Shown piece after piece: positions 17,059-27,208 of a stretch of DNA of 64,000 nt. Numbering within the stretch: position 1 is the first letter of the stretch; the number at the start of each line of letters is the position of its first letter. Both the position numbers and the translations under genes were made by a program. The DNA is from Solimonas sp041659605 (GTDB taxonomy: Bacteria > Pseudomonadota > Gammaproteobacteria > Nevskiales > Nevskiaceae), in the NCBI GenBank assembly GCA_041659605.1, contig JBAZXW010000015.1, positions 35,681 to 99,680 on the forward strand, read 5' to 3'. Below the pieces are notes generated by a model. It searched no databases and was not told the origin of the DNA. It worked only from the letters and a program-made list of their open reading frames with translations.

Positions 17059-17907
17059 GTGATCACCGTACACACCGTTGCTGAGCTGCGCGCGCAACTC
17101 GGCGCCTGGCGCAAGGCCGGCGAGCGCATCGCCTTCGCGCCGACGATGGGCAACCTGCACCGCGGCCATCTGCGACTGATGGAGCAGGGCCGGCAGCGCG
17201 CCGAGCGCGTCGTCGCCAGCGTGTTCGTCAACCCGCTGCAGTTCGGCCCGAACGAAGATTTCGAGCGCTATCCGCGCACGTTGGCGCAGGACCAGGCGGC
17301 ACTCGAAAGCGCCGGTGTCGATCTGCTGTTCGCGCCCTCGGTCGCCGAGATGTATCCGCAGGGGCGCGACGGTCTGACGACGATCCGCGTCTCCGGGGTC
17401 ACCGAAGTGCTCGAAGGCGCCTTCCGGCCGGGGCATTTCGACGGCGTCGCCACGGTCGTCAACATTCTCTTCAACCTGGTGCAGCCGGATGCCGCACTGT
17501 TCGGCGAGAAGGATTACCAGCAGCTGGCGGTGATCCGGCGCATGGTGACCGACCTGCGCATGCCGCTGCAGATTGTCGGCGTGCCGACCGAGCGTGATGC
17601 CGACGGCTTGGCGCTGTCGTCGCGCAACCAATACCTGACTCCGCCGGAGCGCGCGCGGGCGGGCGAAATCCATCGCAGCCTGATGGCCGTTGCCGAAGCG
17701 CTGACGAACGGCCGCCGCGACTTCGATACTCTCTCAGAAGAGCAATGCAGCCGTTTGAATATGCAAGGGTTTAATGTCCAGTATCTGGTCGTCCGTCGGC
17801 CCGACCTGAGCGCTCCGGCAGCGGCCGATTCGGCGTTCGTCGTCCTCGTTGCGGCGAAGCTGGGGAACACGCGGCTGATCGACAACGTCCAAGTGATGCC
17901 AGGGTGA
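17059..17907 (+). CDS. panC: pantothenate synthetase
   Basis: Joins pantoate and beta-alanine with ATP. The 282-residue product starts at GTG 17059 and has the nucleotidyl-transferase motifs FAPTMGNLHRGHLRLM (HIGH-like), VNPLQFGPNEDFERYPRT, FGEKDYQQL, and a late SSRNQYL. All expected motifs are in frame and the length is normal. It follows panB after 216 bp filled by the palindromic repeat; panD follows after 188 bp. Confidence 0.96.
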   Translation: MITVHTVAELRAQLGAWRKAGERIAFAPTMGNLHRGHLRLMEQGRQRAERVVASVFVNPLQFGPNEDFERYPRTLAQDQAALESAGVDLLFAPSVAEMYPQGRDGLTTIRVSGVTEVLEGAFRPGHFDGVATVVNILFNLVQPDAALFGEKDYQQLAVIRRMVTDLRMPLQIVGVPTERDADGLALSSRNQYLTPPERARAGEIHRSLMAVAEALTNGRRDFDTLSEEQCSRLNMQGFNVQYLVVRRPDLSAPAAADSAFVVLVAAKLGNTRLIDNVQVMPG

Positions 17908-17990
17908 ATGTGAGAGGAATTTGATGCACTGCGGAATTGCCGTTAGACTCCGCCACCTTTGCAGTTTGTGACTCCGGTCACTGTTCACGG

Positions 17991-18012
17991 GCGTATGTCT
18001 TTGTGGGCCGCC
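17991..18012 (+). repeat. 22-bp direct repeat upstream of panD, copy a
   Basis: Perfect 22-bp direct repeat (core CGTATGTCTTTGTGGGCC); the second copy is at 18042..18063. The 29 bp between them holds a short GACCC/GGGTC inverted repeat. It ends 83 bp before the panD ATG, so it may be part of the panD leader or a small mobile relic. Confidence 0.85.
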
Positions 18013-18041
18013 CGCCATATCCAAGACCCGTGGGTCGCCGT

Positions 18042-18063
18042 GCGTATGTCTTTGTGGGCCGCC
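18042..18063 (+). repeat. 22-bp direct repeat upstream of panD, copy b
   Basis: Second perfect copy of the 22-bp unit at 17991..18012, ending 32 bp before the panD start codon. Function unknown. Confidence 0.85.
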
Positions 18064-18095
18064 GGTGAACCAAAGATCCTCGAGAGGCATACGCC

Positions 18096-18485
18096 ATGCA
18101 ATTGCACATGCTGAAATGCAAGCTGCACCGCGCCTGCGTGACACACGCTGAGCTGGACTATGACGGCTCCTGCGCAATCGATTCGAAGCTGCTGGAATTG
18201 GCCGGGATGGTCGAGTTCGAGCAGATCGACATTTACAACATCACCAACGGTGAGCGCTTCACGACCTACGCGATCAAGGCCGAGCCGGGTTCCGGCATCA
18301 TCTCGGTCAACGGCGCCGCGGCACACAAGGCCCGGGTCGGCGACCGCGTGATCATCTGCGCCTACGGCGTGCTGGATTCCGCCGCTGCACGCACGCACAA
18401 GCCGCGCCTGGTCTACCTCGACGAGAAGAACCGCGTCGTGCGCACTGCCAACACAATCCCTGTCCAGGCAGCGTCCAACGCGTGA
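18096..18485 (+). CDS. panD: aspartate 1-decarboxylase
   Basis: Makes beta-alanine from aspartate for PanC. The 129-residue proenzyme has Gly24-Ser25 (YDGSCAID), the self-cleavage site that creates the pyruvoyl cofactor, plus Lys9 and the NGAAAHKARVGD segment. Length and cleavage position match the family exactly. A GAGAGG ribosome site precedes the ATG. Its stop overlaps the GTG of the next gene (GTGA), coupling it to an uncharacterised oxygenase-like protein. The leader carries a duplicated 22-bp motif. Confidence 0.97.
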   Translation: MQLHMLKCKLHRACVTHAELDYDGSCAIDSKLLELAGMVEFEQIDIYNITNGERFTTYAIKAEPGSGIISVNGAAAHKARVGDRVIICAYGVLDSAAARTHKPRLVYLDEKNRVVRTANTIPVQAASNA

Positions 18486-19102
18486 AGTCGATCAAGGCGT
18501 GGTTCCCCACGCTGATCTACGCCGAACGCCTGCAGGCCCGCGGTCTGCAGGCGTTCAATTTCGAGCTGCTGGACGAGTGCCGGCGCATTCGCGAGTACGA
18601 CGAGGCCGGGCGGCGCTGGTCTGAAGCGAACTATCCGCTCGGCTATACCAGCTATGGCTCGCTGGATCGCCTGCATCGGTTTTCCTCCACCTTCGACCAG
18701 CTGCGCGAGCGCATCGACGCGCACGTCGGCGTCTATGCACGGACGCTGGACTGGGATCTGCAGGGCGGGCGGTTGGAGATGACCGACTGCTGGATCAACG
18801 TGATGCCGCGCGGCTGCGCGCACAGCTTTCACGTGCATCCGCAGTCGGTGGTCAGCGGTACCTACTACGTTGCCACGCCCAAGGACTGCGCCGGACTCAA
18901 GTTCGAGGACCCGCGGCTGACCAAGATGATGGCGGCGCCGGGCCGGCGCGCGCGCGCGCGGCCCGAGCAACGCCCGCACATCAGTTATCCGGCACGCGCC
19001 GGACAGGTCATCCTGTTCGAGAGCTGGCTACGCCACGAAGTCCCGGCGAGTCCCATCGACGCGGAGCGCGTCAGCATCAGCTTCAACTACCACTGGCGCT
19101 GA
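18482..19102 (+). CDS. TIGR02466-type putative 2OG-Fe(II) oxygenase
   Basis: A 206-residue protein resembling the TIGR02466 / 2OG-Fe(II) oxygenase family. Visible features: an N-terminal WFPTLIY segment, a metal-site-like HSFHVHPQS run, GTYYVATP, and the C-terminal AGQVILFESWLRHEV...SISFNYHW block, where the histidine and a following arginine or serine would complete the iron and 2-oxoglutarate site. It starts at a GTG inside the panD stop (4-bp overlap), so it is made together with PanD. A substrate is not known; a role in pantothenate supply is only suggested by context. Confidence 0.78.
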   Translation: MKSIKAWFPTLIYAERLQARGLQAFNFELLDECRRIREYDEAGRRWSEANYPLGYTSYGSLDRLHRFSSTFDQLRERIDAHVGVYARTLDWDLQGGRLEMTDCWINVMPRGCAHSFHVHPQSVVSGTYYVATPKDCAGLKFEDPRLTKMMAAPGRRARARPEQRPHISYPARAGQVILFESWLRHEVPASPIDAERVSISFNYHWR

Positions 19103-19109
19103 AACTGAC

Positions 19110-19835
19110 CTAATCGCGGTAGCGCGAGCGCCGCGGGCCGAAGCCGTAGCTGACGTTGAAGCCGATCGCGTCGACACCGCCGAGCAGGCGGGAGTAGACC
19201 AGCTCGACGCCGCCCAGGTCCTTGCCGTAACGCCAGCCCAGACCGGCCGTATACACGGCGCCGCTACGATCGCGTTCGTCGATTTCCTGGACCGTGGTCA
19301 CCTGATAGCCATAGCCGACCTTGCCGCTGGCGTAGAAGCGGCCTGGCGACTTGAGAACCAGGTAGGCGCCGAGAAGCTGCATCTGGAAGTCGTCGCTGGT
19401 GTTGGTGACCTGTTCGCCCTCGCTTGCCGGGGTGCAGCCCGGCGGCAGCGGCGGGTTCTCGGAGGTGCAGTTGCCCGGGTCGCCGCCGATGATCCCGCCG
19501 CCGCCGCGGTTCTCGCCCGGAATGATGGTCACCGAGCCGTTGATTTCGGCCGAGATCCAATTGAGGTTCGGCACGCGGATGCCGAGGGTGAAATCCAGAT
19601 TGACGGCGTCCTTGAGGTTGTCGAAATCGGTCGTGACCCGCGACAGGCCGATGCCGCTGTAAGTGACCGATTCGTCGTCGCGGTCCTCATCATCGCGTTT
19701 GGGCTCGTCGGCGTCCGTCTTGACCGGAATCGTTTCGGTGGCGGCAGGGTCGGCCGCAGGATCTTCGGCGCGGGCGGGGGCGGCGCTCAGGCTGAGGACC
19801 AGGCAGGCGCCAAGGAATGTGAGTCGTGAATGCAT
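19110..19835 (-). CDS. predicted outer-membrane beta-barrel protein
   Basis: A 241-residue exported protein: signal peptide (about 1-24, ending APARA), an acidic, proline-rich linker (about 25-55, with DDEDRDDES), then alternating strands of a small beta-barrel ending in an aromatic-rich GFNVSYGFG segment close to the C-terminus. A cysteine pair sits in a glycine/proline-rich loop (NCTSENPPLPPGC). The ATG at 19835 has a GGGAAG ribosome site; the longer frame adds no signal. No specific family is recognised. Three final residues are charged, so the classic terminal aromatic is not at the very end. Confidence 0.7.
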   Translation of the reverse strand: MHSRLTFLGACLVLSLSAAPARAEDPAADPAATETIPVKTDADEPKRDDEDRDDESVTYSGIGLSRVTTDFDNLKDAVNLDFTLGIRVPNLNWISAEINGSVTIIPGENRGGGGIIGGDPGNCTSENPPLPPGCTPASEGEQVTNTSDDFQMQLLGAYLVLKSPGRFYASGKVGYGYQVTTVQEIDERDRSGAVYTAGLGWRYGKDLGGVELVYSRLLGGVDAIGFNVSYGFGPRRSRYRD

Positions 19836-19920
19836 GGTTCTTCCCGAATTCGGAGGACAGCGGATCTGGTACGTCGCCAAAACCGTGCCGGATTCTAATC
19901 CGCCCGAGGGCGGCATGCGC

Positions 19921-20262
19921 TCAGCCCGGCGGCCACTTCATGGGCCGGCCGGCCAGAATATGGATGTGCAGGTGGAAGACCGACTGCCCGGCGGCAGCGC
20001 CGTTGTTGACCACCAGACGGTACGCATCGCCAAAACCCTCCGCCGCGGCGATCTTGGATGCGACCAGCATCAGGTGGCCGAGCAGGGCCTGGTCGGAAGC
20101 GTCTGCGTCCGTGAGTTTGGCGATCGCCTTGCGCGGAACGAGCAGGATATGCACCGGCGCGCCCGGGTTGATGTCGCGGAAGGCAACGCACTGCGTGTCT
20201 TCGTAGACGATGGTGGCCGGAAGTTCGCGATCGATGATTTTCTCGAACAGGGTTTTCGACAT
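19921..20262 (-). CDS. HIT-family nucleotide hydrolase (HinT-like)
   Basis: A 113-residue histidine-triad protein, probably a purine nucleoside phosphoramidase like HinT. The triad HLHIHI sits near the C-terminus, with the VVNNGAAAGQSV segment before it and the EKIIDRELPA start typical of the family. I used ATG 20262 (MSKTLF); an in-frame TTG lies three codons upstream. It is divergent from msbA, whose ATG is 68 bp away, so the two promoters must overlap. Confidence 0.93.
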   Translation of the reverse strand: MSKTLFEKIIDRELPATIVYEDTQCVAFRDINPGAPVHILLVPRKAIAKLTDADASDQALLGHLMLVASKIAAAEGFGDAYRLVVNNGAAAGQSVFHLHIHILAGRPMKWPPG

Positions 20263-20330
20263 GTCAGTCAAAATTCAACGTGGATCAAAGGCGAATTGGT
20301 AGCATACGCCGGTTCCCACGACTCTCCAGC

Positions 20331-22096
<1,766 letters not shown>

Positions 22097-22100
<4 letters not shown>

Positions 22101-23086
22101 AATCCTGGCTGGAGACGCGCTGGTATGCGTCTGTCCCGCCGCCGATCCTTCTGCGCGGCCTGTCGCGGCTGTATCGGCTCGTGGCCGAGCGGCGCCGCAT
22201 GCGGCTGTCGCAGGCCGCGACGCCGCTGCCGGTGCCGGTGATTGTCGTCGGCAACATTTCCGTCGGCGGCACCGGCAAGACGCCGTTCGTGATCTGGCTG
22301 GTCGAGCACCTGCGTGAGTGGGGGTTCCGGCCCGGCGTCGTCAGCCGCGGTTATGGCGGACGGGCGCCGGCCTATCCATTCCGGGTCACCGCCGACAGCG
22401 ATCCGTCCTGCAGCGGCGACGAGCCGCTGCTGATCGCGCGCCGCGGCGCCTGCCCGGTGATGGTCGATCCGGATCGCAGCGCCGCTGCGCACGCGCTGCT
22501 TGCTCGGGGCGATGTGGATCTGATCGTTGCCGATGACGGCTTGCAGCATTACCGGCTCGCACGTGACCTGGAGATCTGCGTGATCGATGGTGCGCGCGGG
22601 CTCGGCAACGGCGCGCTGCTGCCCGCCGGGCCGCTGCGCGAGCCGTCGGCGCGGCTGCACGAAGTCGGACTGGTCGTGGTCAACGGCGCCGGCTGGGACG
22701 ATGCGACGCTGCGGCCCTTGCGCATGCATCTCGCAGCCGATCGCGTCTGGCCGCTGGCCGGCGGCGCACAACGGACACTGCAGTCGTTCGCGGGACAAGC
22801 GGTACATGCGGTCGCCGGCATCGGCAACCCGTCGCGATTCTTCGACTCGCTGCGCGCCGCCGGCATCGTCGTGCGCGAGCACGCATTCGCCGATCATCAT
22901 CGATACAGTGCGGCAGATCTGGCGTTCGGCGACGAGCTGCCGCTGCTGATGACCGAGAAGGACGCGATGAAATGCATGTCGTTCGCCCGGCCGCACTGGT
23001 GGGCAGTGGCGGTCAGTGCCCAGCTGAGCCCTCCCGATGCAGCGCGTGTGCAAGAATCCGCGACTGGTTTGAGGAACACGCGATGA
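22097..23086 (+). CDS. lpxK: tetraacyldisaccharide 4'-kinase
   Basis: Phosphorylates the lipid A precursor at the 4' position on the inner face of the membrane. The 329-residue product has an N-terminal hydrophobic anchor region, the Walker A loop VGGTGKTPF (about residues 55-63), VSRGYGG, DDGLQHY with the catalytic aspartate pair, and a late MTEKDAMKC. It overlaps msbA and the following ycaR by 4 bp each, so the four genes msbA-lpxK-ycaR-kdsB form one coupled unit. Confidence 0.95.
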
Positions 23087-23268
23087 TCGACAAGCGCCTG
23101 CTGGACATCCTGGTCTGTCCGGTGACCAAGGCTCCGCTGGAATGGCACCCGGAGCACAACGAACTCTGGTGCCGCGCATCGCGCCTGGCCTATCCGGTGC
23201 GCGAAGGCATTCCGGTGATGCTGGAAGAGGAGGCGCGCGGCCTCAGCGACGAGGAACTGCGCAAGTGA
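23083..23268 (+). CDS. ycaR: YcaR/Trm112-family small protein
   Basis: A 61-residue protein of the Trm112/YcaR family: LLDILVCPVTKAPL, then LAYPVREGIPVML. Only the cysteine of CPVT and the one in ELWCRAS remain of the usual four zinc ligands, as in many bacterial YcaR proteins. The exact role is unknown; it is nearly always between lpxK and kdsB. Both ends overlap their neighbours by 4 bp. Confidence 0.9.
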   Translation: MIDKRLLDILVCPVTKAPLEWHPEHNELWCRASRLAYPVREGIPVMLEEEARGLSDEELRK

Positions 23269-24035
23269 CCGGCGCCGCGATCCCCTTCAAGGTCGTCATC
23301 CCGGCGCGGCTCGGTTCGACCCGGCTGCCGCGCAAGGTCCTGCGCGAGATCGCCGGCAAGCCGGTGGTGCGCCATGTCTGGGAAGCGGCCAGGCGCTCGC
23401 AGGCGGACGAGGTTGTCGTCGCCACCGACAGCGACGAGGTCTTCGACGCCTGCCGCGGCTTCGGCGCCGACGTGCAGCTGACGTCGGCGCAGCACCAGTC
23501 CGGCACCGACCGCGCCAACGAAGTGGCGCGCAGCCGCGGCTGGGATGCGCGCACGATCGTCGTCAACCTGCAGGGCGACGAGCCGCTGATGCCGCCTCAG
23601 CTGGTGCGCCAAGCCGCCGCGCTGCTCGCCGACGACGCCGAGGCGCATATCGCCTCGCTGTGCCATCCGCTGCATGGCGTCGACGACTGGCTCAATCCGA
23701 ACGTCGTCAAGCTGGTGCTCGACCGCCGCGGCTACGCGCTGTACTTCTCGCGCGCGCCGATTCCGTGGAAGCGCGACGGCTCGACCCGCGAGGCGCCGCT
23801 GATGCCGGCCGGCCTGGCGTATCGCCACATCGGACTCTACGCCTACCGCGTCGCGGCCCTGGCCGAGTTCAGCCAGTTGCCGCCGGCACCGCTGGAGGAG
23901 TGCGAGGCGCTCGAGCAGCTGCGCGCGCTGACGCACGGTTTCCGCATCCGCATGGGCATCGTCGACAACCCGCCGCCGCGAGGCATCGACACAGAGGACG
24001 ACTTCAAGGCGGTTACTGCGCTATTGACACGCTGA
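23265..24035 (+). CDS. kdsB: CMP-Kdo synthetase
   Basis: 3-deoxy-manno-octulosonate cytidylyltransferase, which activates Kdo for lipopolysaccharide core assembly. The 256-residue product begins at GTG 23265 and has the nucleotide-binding N-terminus IPARLGSTRLPRKVL, QSGTDRANEVA, VNLQGDEPLMP and the GIDTEDDF ending. Length is normal. It closes the msbA-lpxK-ycaR-kdsB operon and is followed by a strong hairpin terminator. Confidence 0.96.
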   Translation: MTGAAIPFKVVIPARLGSTRLPRKVLREIAGKPVVRHVWEAARRSQADEVVVATDSDEVFDACRGFGADVQLTSAQHQSGTDRANEVARSRGWDARTIVVNLQGDEPLMPPQLVRQAAALLADDAEAHIASLCHPLHGVDDWLNPNVVKLVLDRRGYALYFSRAPIPWKRDGSTREAPLMPAGLAYRHIGLYAYRVAALAEFSQLPPAPLEECEALEQLRALTHGFRIRMGIVDNPPPRGIDTEDDFKAVTALLTR

Positions 24036-24059
24036 CAGGACCTTCGTCCGGCAGAAAAG

Positions 24060-24088
24060 AAAACGGCGCACCCGGGGTGCGCCGTTTT
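24060..24088. terminator. bidirectional terminator kdsB/rne
   Basis: Perfect 14-bp arms AAAACGGCGCACCC and GGGTGCGCCGTTTT with T or A runs at both ends, between the convergent kdsB and rne genes. It should stop transcription from both sides. Confidence 0.92.
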
Positions 24089-24110
24089 CGTTATCGGCAG
24101 CGGTGTCGGC

Positions 24111-26903
24111 TCAGTCGACCTTGTCCTTGTCCTGGTCCTTGTCGGCGGACGACTGTTGGCTCGCCTGTTCGAACAGCTTCATGTAATCGGACGCCGGTGC
24201 CGTCGCGCGGAACTTCGGCTGCTCGTCCGAGGTTTCGCCCGGCGCGGGCGGCGCAGTTTTGGCGGCGGCGACGGCGGCTTCGGTGACGGTCTCCGCGAGT
24301 GGTTCAGCCGGCGTCTGCGCGGCGGCTTCCTCGACGACCGCTGCGGCGACCTCGACCACCACCGGCCGCTCCGGCTCGACCAAGGGCGCGGGTTCCGCCG
24401 ACGGCATCGCCGTGTCCTGCGCTTCCGGCTCTGCGATCGCTTCCGCAGGCAGCAGCGCGGCGGCTTGCTCGGTCGGCGCCGTTTCTTCGCGTGCTACGGA
24501 TTCCGGTGCGGCGTCAAAGCGGGCCGCGGTATCGGCAACCGGCTCCAGCGGCAGCCCCGCCTGCTGAGGCAGATCGGCGTCCTCGTCGAATTCGCTGCCG
24601 GCCACTTCCAAGCCGGCCGCTTCCATGCCGCCCGCGGCTGATCCCTGCGCGGACGGGTCACGTTCGCGCCGACCGCGGCCACGGCCGCCACGACGGCGAC
24701 GGCCGCGCCCTTCGCGCCCTTCGCCGCGTTCGGCGGTGCCGTTCGTTTCGGCGCCGGGCATTGCCGGTGCCGCGGGCTCGGTCGCCGGTGTCACCGCAAG
24801 CACCGCATCCGCCGCATCCGCGGCCGGCATCGGTTGCGCGGCCGGACGTTCGTCGCGCTTGGGCTGCTGCGGCGCACGCTGCTGCTGCGTGCCGCGTTCG
24901 TCGCGCTTCGGCTGACCCTGCTGCTGCGGGCGCTGCTGCTGGCCGCCGCGATCGTCGCGCTTGGGCGGGTTCTGCTGTGGGCGCGGCTGTTGTTGCTGCG
25001 GCTTCTGTTGCTGCGCGTCCCTGTCCTGGGCCTTGTCAGAGGGGCGGCGTTCGCCGCGCTTGTCGCCGTCACGACGGCGGCCGTGCCCGCGATCCTGATC
25101 GCGGCGCTGGTCGCGATCACGGCGCGGGTCGCGGCCATCACGCCGCGGCGCCGGCTGCGCCGGTGCGGCTTCCTCGATGGCTGCGGGTTTCGCGCCGAAG
25201 CCCAGCAGGCGCATCAGCTTGGTCCAGAAGCTCTCGCCGCTGGCGACGACCGGCGCCATCACCGGCGCCGGCGCCGGCTCGCGGATCACGATCGGTGCCG
25301 GTGTCGACGGCAGGATCTGCTTGACCGCGGCTTCGGCGGGCAGTCGGACCACGAGCGGCGGTTTTGCCAATTCCTCGTGTGCGGCGGCATCGAAGTTCTG
25401 CGCCAGCGTGTAGCTGATGGCGTTGTTGTTGTCCTGTTGCAGGTGGTCGGCACGCACGCGACGGATTTCGTAATTCGGCGTGTGCATCGTCGGATTCGGC
25501 ACCAGCGCGACATGCACGCGGCAGCGCGCCTCGATCTCGCGCACGGCCAGGCGCTTCTCGTTGAGCAGGAAGGTGCCGACGTCGACCGGAACCTGGGCAA
25601 TGATGCGCCCGGTGCGATCCTTCATCGCTTCCTCTTCGATCAGACGCAGGATCGACAGCGACAGGCTTTCGACCGAACGGATCTGGCCGCGGCCGGAACA
25701 GCGCGGGCAGGGAATCTGCGTGTGCTCGGCGAGCGTCGGGCGCAGGCGCTGGCGCGACAGTTCGAGCAGGCCGAAGCGCGAGATGCGGCCGAGCTGGATG
25801 CGCGCGCGGTCCATCTCCACCGACTGTTCCAGGCGCTTCTCGACCTCGCGCTGGTTCTTGGTCGAGTTCATGTCGATGAAATCGATCACGATCAGACCGC
25901 CGAGATCGCGCAGGCGCAGCTGGCGCGCGATTTCCTCGGCCGCTTCGAGGTTGGTGTTGAACGCGGTGTCCTCGATGCTGCCGCCACCGGTGGCCTTGGC
26001 CGAGTTGATGTCGACCGAGGTCAGGGCCTCGGTATGATCGATCACGATCGCGCCGCCGGAGGGCAGGCGGATCGTGCGTTCGTGCGCCAGCTCGATCTGC
26101 GACTCGATCTGGAAACGCGAGAACAGCGGCATCTCGTCCTTGTACAGCTTGAGCCGCGGCAGCTGCTCCGGCATCACGTGTTCAAGGTGCAGCCGCGCCT
26201 GCTCGTAGACTTCCTCGTTGTCGATCATCACCTCGCCGATGTCCGAGCGCAGGTAGTCGCGCAGGGCGCGCAGGATGATGTTGTTTTCCTGGTAGATCAG
26301 GAACGGCGCCTTGCGGTCCTCGGCCGCCTTCTCGATCGCGGTCCAGATGTCCTTGAGGTAATCCGCATCCCACTGCAGCTCCTCGACCAGGCGGCCGACG
26401 CCGTTGGAGCGGATGATCACGCCCATGCTGTCGGGAATCTGCAGCTTTTCCAGCGCTTCCTTGGCTTCCTCGCGCTCGTCGCCCTCGGCGCGGCGCGACA
26501 CGCCTCCAGCGCGCGGGTTGTTCGGCATCAGAACGAGGTAACGGCCGGCGAGCGAGACGAAGGAGGTCAGCGCCGCACCCTTGTTGCCGCGTTCCTCCTT
26601 CTCGACCTGGACGATGATTTCCTGGCCTTCCTGCAGCTGGTCGCGCAGGTTGCCGGACTTGCCCTCCTTGAAATAGGAGCGGGCGATTTCCTTGACCGGC
26701 AGAAAGCCGTGGCGCTCGCCGCCGTATTCGATGAAGCAGGCCTCCAGCGACGGCTCGACGCGGGTGATGCGGCCTTTGTAAACGTTGCCTTTCTTCTGTT
26801 CGCGGGCGGTGGTTTCGATGTCGAGGTCAGAAAGCCGCTGACCGTCCACGATGGCCACGCGCAGCTCCTCGCGCTGCGTGGCGTTGATCAAAATGCGTTT
26901 CAT
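24111..26903 (-). CDS. rne: ribonuclease E
   Basis: Essential endoribonuclease of mRNA decay and rRNA/tRNA processing, and scaffold of the degradosome. The 930-residue product has the catalytic half (about 1-510): S1 domain, 5' sensor, DNase-like domain with metal aspartates in SVDINSAKA and VIDFIDM, and the zinc-link CPRCSG. The C-terminal half is low complexity: an amphipathic FWTKLMRLLGFG helix that may bind the membrane, glutamine/arginine-rich RNA-binding tracts, then an alanine/glutamate/proline-rich stretch ending at MKLFEQA. Start ATG 26903; the 5' untranslated region is probably long. It is divergent from rluC. Confidence 0.95.
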   Translation of the reverse strand: MKRILINATQREELRVAIVDGQRLSDLDIETTAREQKKGNVYKGRITRVEPSLEACFIEYGGERHGFLPVKEIARSYFKEGKSGNLRDQLQEGQEIIVQVEKEERGNKGAALTSFVSLAGRYLVLMPNNPRAGGVSRRAEGDEREEAKEALEKLQIPDSMGVIIRSNGVGRLVEELQWDADYLKDIWTAIEKAAEDRKAPFLIYQENNIILRALRDYLRSDIGEVMIDNEEVYEQARLHLEHVMPEQLPRLKLYKDEMPLFSRFQIESQIELAHERTIRLPSGGAIVIDHTEALTSVDINSAKATGGGSIEDTAFNTNLEAAEEIARQLRLRDLGGLIVIDFIDMNSTKNQREVEKRLEQSVEMDRARIQLGRISRFGLLELSRQRLRPTLAEHTQIPCPRCSGRGQIRSVESLSLSILRLIEEEAMKDRTGRIIAQVPVDVGTFLLNEKRLAVREIEARCRVHVALVPNPTMHTPNYEIRRVRADHLQQDNNNAISYTLAQNFDAAAHEELAKPPLVVRLPAEAAVKQILPSTPAPIVIREPAPAPVMAPVVASGESFWTKLMRLLGFGAKPAAIEEAAPAQPAPRRDGRDPRRDRDQRRDQDRGHGRRRDGDKRGERRPSDKAQDRDAQQQKPQQQQPRPQQNPPKRDDRGGQQQRPQQQGQPKRDERGTQQQRAPQQPKRDERPAAQPMPAADAADAVLAVTPATEPAAPAMPGAETNGTAERGEGREGRGRRRRGGRGRGRRERDPSAQGSAAGGMEAAGLEVAGSEFDEDADLPQQAGLPLEPVADTAARFDAAPESVAREETAPTEQAAALLPAEAIAEPEAQDTAMPSAEPAPLVEPERPVVVEVAAAVVEEAAAQTPAEPLAETVTEAAVAAAKTAPPAPGETSDEQPKFRATAPASDYMKLFEQASQQSSADKDQDKDKVD

Positions 26904-27208
26904 TGAATGTTTCCTGGTCGGCGCCAAGGCGCGCGGCGGGGCAGATCGGCAGGACGGCAGTCATGGTGCGAGTCGTGTGCGGTTGCCCGGGTGGCGCGTG
27001 TGCGCGTGTTGTTAGTCAAATGTTGATGCAATAGCCGGCGCGTGGCGCCGACCGTATGAACTCTGCGGGTTAGCGGGCTGTTGGCAGCCGAACGGACTGC
27101 TAAAATGCCGGCCGCGCCTTCCCCTCTTGTCTCTTCCGTATCCGTCGATGCGGGAACGGCCAAGCAAATCAATCAATTGGCGCGCCTGAATCCACGGAAC
27201 GTCACATT
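26904..27208. other. rne/rluC divergent intergenic region
   Basis: About 305 bp between divergent rne and rluC. Such regions carry the long rne leader used for RNase E autoregulation in related bacteria; here I see GC-rich inverted blocks near the rne start (GGCGCCAAGGCGC). A TTGGCA/TAAAAT pair with a short 14-bp gap at 27081-27106 is a weak promoter candidate for rluC. No gene is supported. Confidence 0.45.

Noticed and set aside
24834..26906. 690-codon plus-strand frame
   Set aside because: It is antisense to the conserved catalytic half of rne and has no recognisable motif.
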